The notes under the pieces are model-generated. The model did no database searches, was not told the DNA's origin, and saw only the letters and a program-made list of their open reading frames with translations. Both the position numbers and the translations under genes were made by a program. A stretch of DNA of 64,000 bases from Eopsaltria australis (taxonomy: Eukaryota; Chordata; Aves; Passeriformes; Petroicidae). The DNA is taken from contig JAVTVJ010000130.1 of assembly GCA_034509425.1 (NCBI GenBank), positions 3,651,501 to 3,715,500 on the forward strand. Reading direction: 5' to 3'. Positions 63,435 to 64,000 of this stretch are shown here, piece after piece (the stretch's first letter is position 1; every line of letters starts with the position of its first letter).

Positions 63435-63467
63435 GGACGCTTCTGGCTCATCTGTCCTCTGATCAAG
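63435..63467 (+). other. Possible 33-nt microexon framed by splice signals
   Basis: A pyrimidine tract ending in CTCTGCTTTAG (63424-63434) is followed by 33 bases and then AAG|GTGAGC, a near-consensus donor starting at 63468. The length is a multiple of three and two of the three frames could be read through. It lies on the strand opposite the candidate terminal exon and beyond its predicted polyadenylation site. No flanking exon is visible, so this may be a chance arrangement. Confidence 0.15.
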
Positions 63468-63539
63468 GTGAGCCTGATAAAGCTGAAAATTACACTGTGT
63501 GACTGGATTGTATGAGATTATCTTTCCCCTGAGAAGTGA

Positions 63540-63545
63540 TTTATT
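63540..63545 (-). promoter_or_regulatory. Polyadenylation signal AATAAA for the candidate terminal exon
   Basis: The plus strand reads TTTATT, which is AATAAA on the minus strand. It is the first canonical hexamer after the TGA at 63743. It gives a 3' UTR of about 200 bases, with cleavage expected around 63515-63530. Only weak GU-rich sequence follows, so support is moderate and depends on the exon call. Confidence 0.35.
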
Positions 63546-63742
63546 TTAGTAACTCTTAATGAATAAGAAACTTGCTGCTCTTCTTGTGTGGGCATGGTTC
63601 CTTATTGCTTTGAGTAAAAGATCACATAAAAGAAATGGAGAATCTGAGTGGCTACATCTTCTTCATGGTTCAAAGGCAATTTTGTGCTATAAGATAGACC
63701 TTCAGGGACCATGAGTTCCATAAAAAGTGAAAATTAATGTCA

Positions 63743-63961
63743 TCAGTTTGTGGGTTTAACTGCAAAAGTCACTGGCATATCTTCCACTTTTTGAGTGTGA
63801 GGAAAGTCCAGTTTTGGTTTTGAGGGATCTTGCTTTGTAGAATTTGGGGCTTCTCGACCTTTAGATGACTCCAGGAGATGTTGCATGTTAAGTCTGAAAA
63901 TAAGGCGAGGATCTGGTCCAGAAAGAGATGGGCAATTGCAGCTCTCTCTTATTTTAAGAGC
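63743..63961 (-). CDS. Candidate terminal coding exon of an unidentified minus-strand gene (partial)
   Basis: On the minus strand a pyrimidine-rich tract ending in TGTTCACAG (AG at 63963-63962) is followed by an open frame that starts in phase 0 with GCT at 63961 and runs 72 codons to TGA at 63745-63743. The exon peptide begins ALKIRESCNC and ends FAVKPTN. It is hydrophilic, Ser/Pro/Lys-rich, with a Cys-x-Cys near the start and no membrane segment or signal peptide. An AATAAA lies about 200 bases downstream, giving a compact terminal exon with a short 3' UTR. The same frame also has an ATG upstream of the splice site, but that part reads through the pyrimidine tract, so I prefer the spliced reading. 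The upstream exons would be beyond the right edge. I do not recognise the protein family. A chance ORF next to a chance acceptor remains possible. Confidence 0.45.
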   Translation of the reverse strand, partial: ALKIRESCNCPSLSGPDPRLIFRLNMQHLLESSKGREAPNSTKQDPSKPKLDFPHTQKVEDMPVTFAVKPTN

Positions 63962-64000
63962 CTGTGAACACATAGGAAAACAAATCAAGCTCATTCAAAT

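Noticed and set aside
1..64000. Operons, CRISPR arrays, phage or defence systems
   Set aside because: The sequence is vertebrate non-coding DNA; no regularly spaced repeats, ribosome-binding-site-led gene runs or bacterial gene families are present.

Overview
This window looks like nuclear DNA from a bird, probably a songbird. The evidence is three truncated CR1 retrotransposon 3' ends of avian type (460-600, 35155-35302, 41744-41898), AT-rich sequence with few CpGs, vertebrate-style splice and polyadenylation signals at the right edge, and no bacterial gene organisation. The species assignment is inference.

Almost the whole window (1 to about 63400) is non-coding. Open reading frames are numerous but short. 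They overlap on both strands, show no recognisable domains and behave as chance ORFs. The only coding sequence I can support is a candidate terminal exon of a minus-strand gene at 63743-63961. It has a good 3' splice site, a phase-0 ORF of 72 codons, a stop and an AATAAA signal about 200 bases downstream. The rest of that gene would lie to the right of the window, so this is a gene-poor 3' flank. A 33-nt plus-strand segment at 63435-63467, framed by strong splice-like signals, is a speculative microexon.

The non-coding DNA holds three layers. (1) Old repeats: CR1 tails; a tRNA-derived SINE of about 460 bp (32866-33325) with A/B-box-like head, diagnostic body and tail; a MIR/L2-like fragment (22835-22955); a fold-back MITE-like element (47534-47630); several smaller fragments resembling ancient amniote palindromic repeats; and a short CR1/L2-type reverse-transcriptase relic (55290-55375). 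(2) Candidate regulatory elements: stretches with TAAT-type homeodomain cores, CpGs retained in a CpG-poor background and few repeats (3965-4085, 4900-5215, 19320-19450, 23000-23120, 31200-31345, 38860-39430, 45890-46260, 54005-54205), plus a compact CpG-rich element with a CTCF-like site, a GC box and a canonical G-quadruplex motif (58070-58450). (3) Short structured DNA: tight inverted repeats with 11-13 bp perfect arms and spacers of 1-3 bases at 22772-22798, 34980-35004 and 61102-61126, and a 31-bp perfect tandem duplication at 15900-15961.

I found no operon, CRISPR array, phage, conventional tRNA or rRNA gene, or defence-like system. The most interesting candidates are the pre-miRNA-sized fold-back element, the preserved ancient SINE, the CpG/CTCF/G4 element and the tight palindromes.
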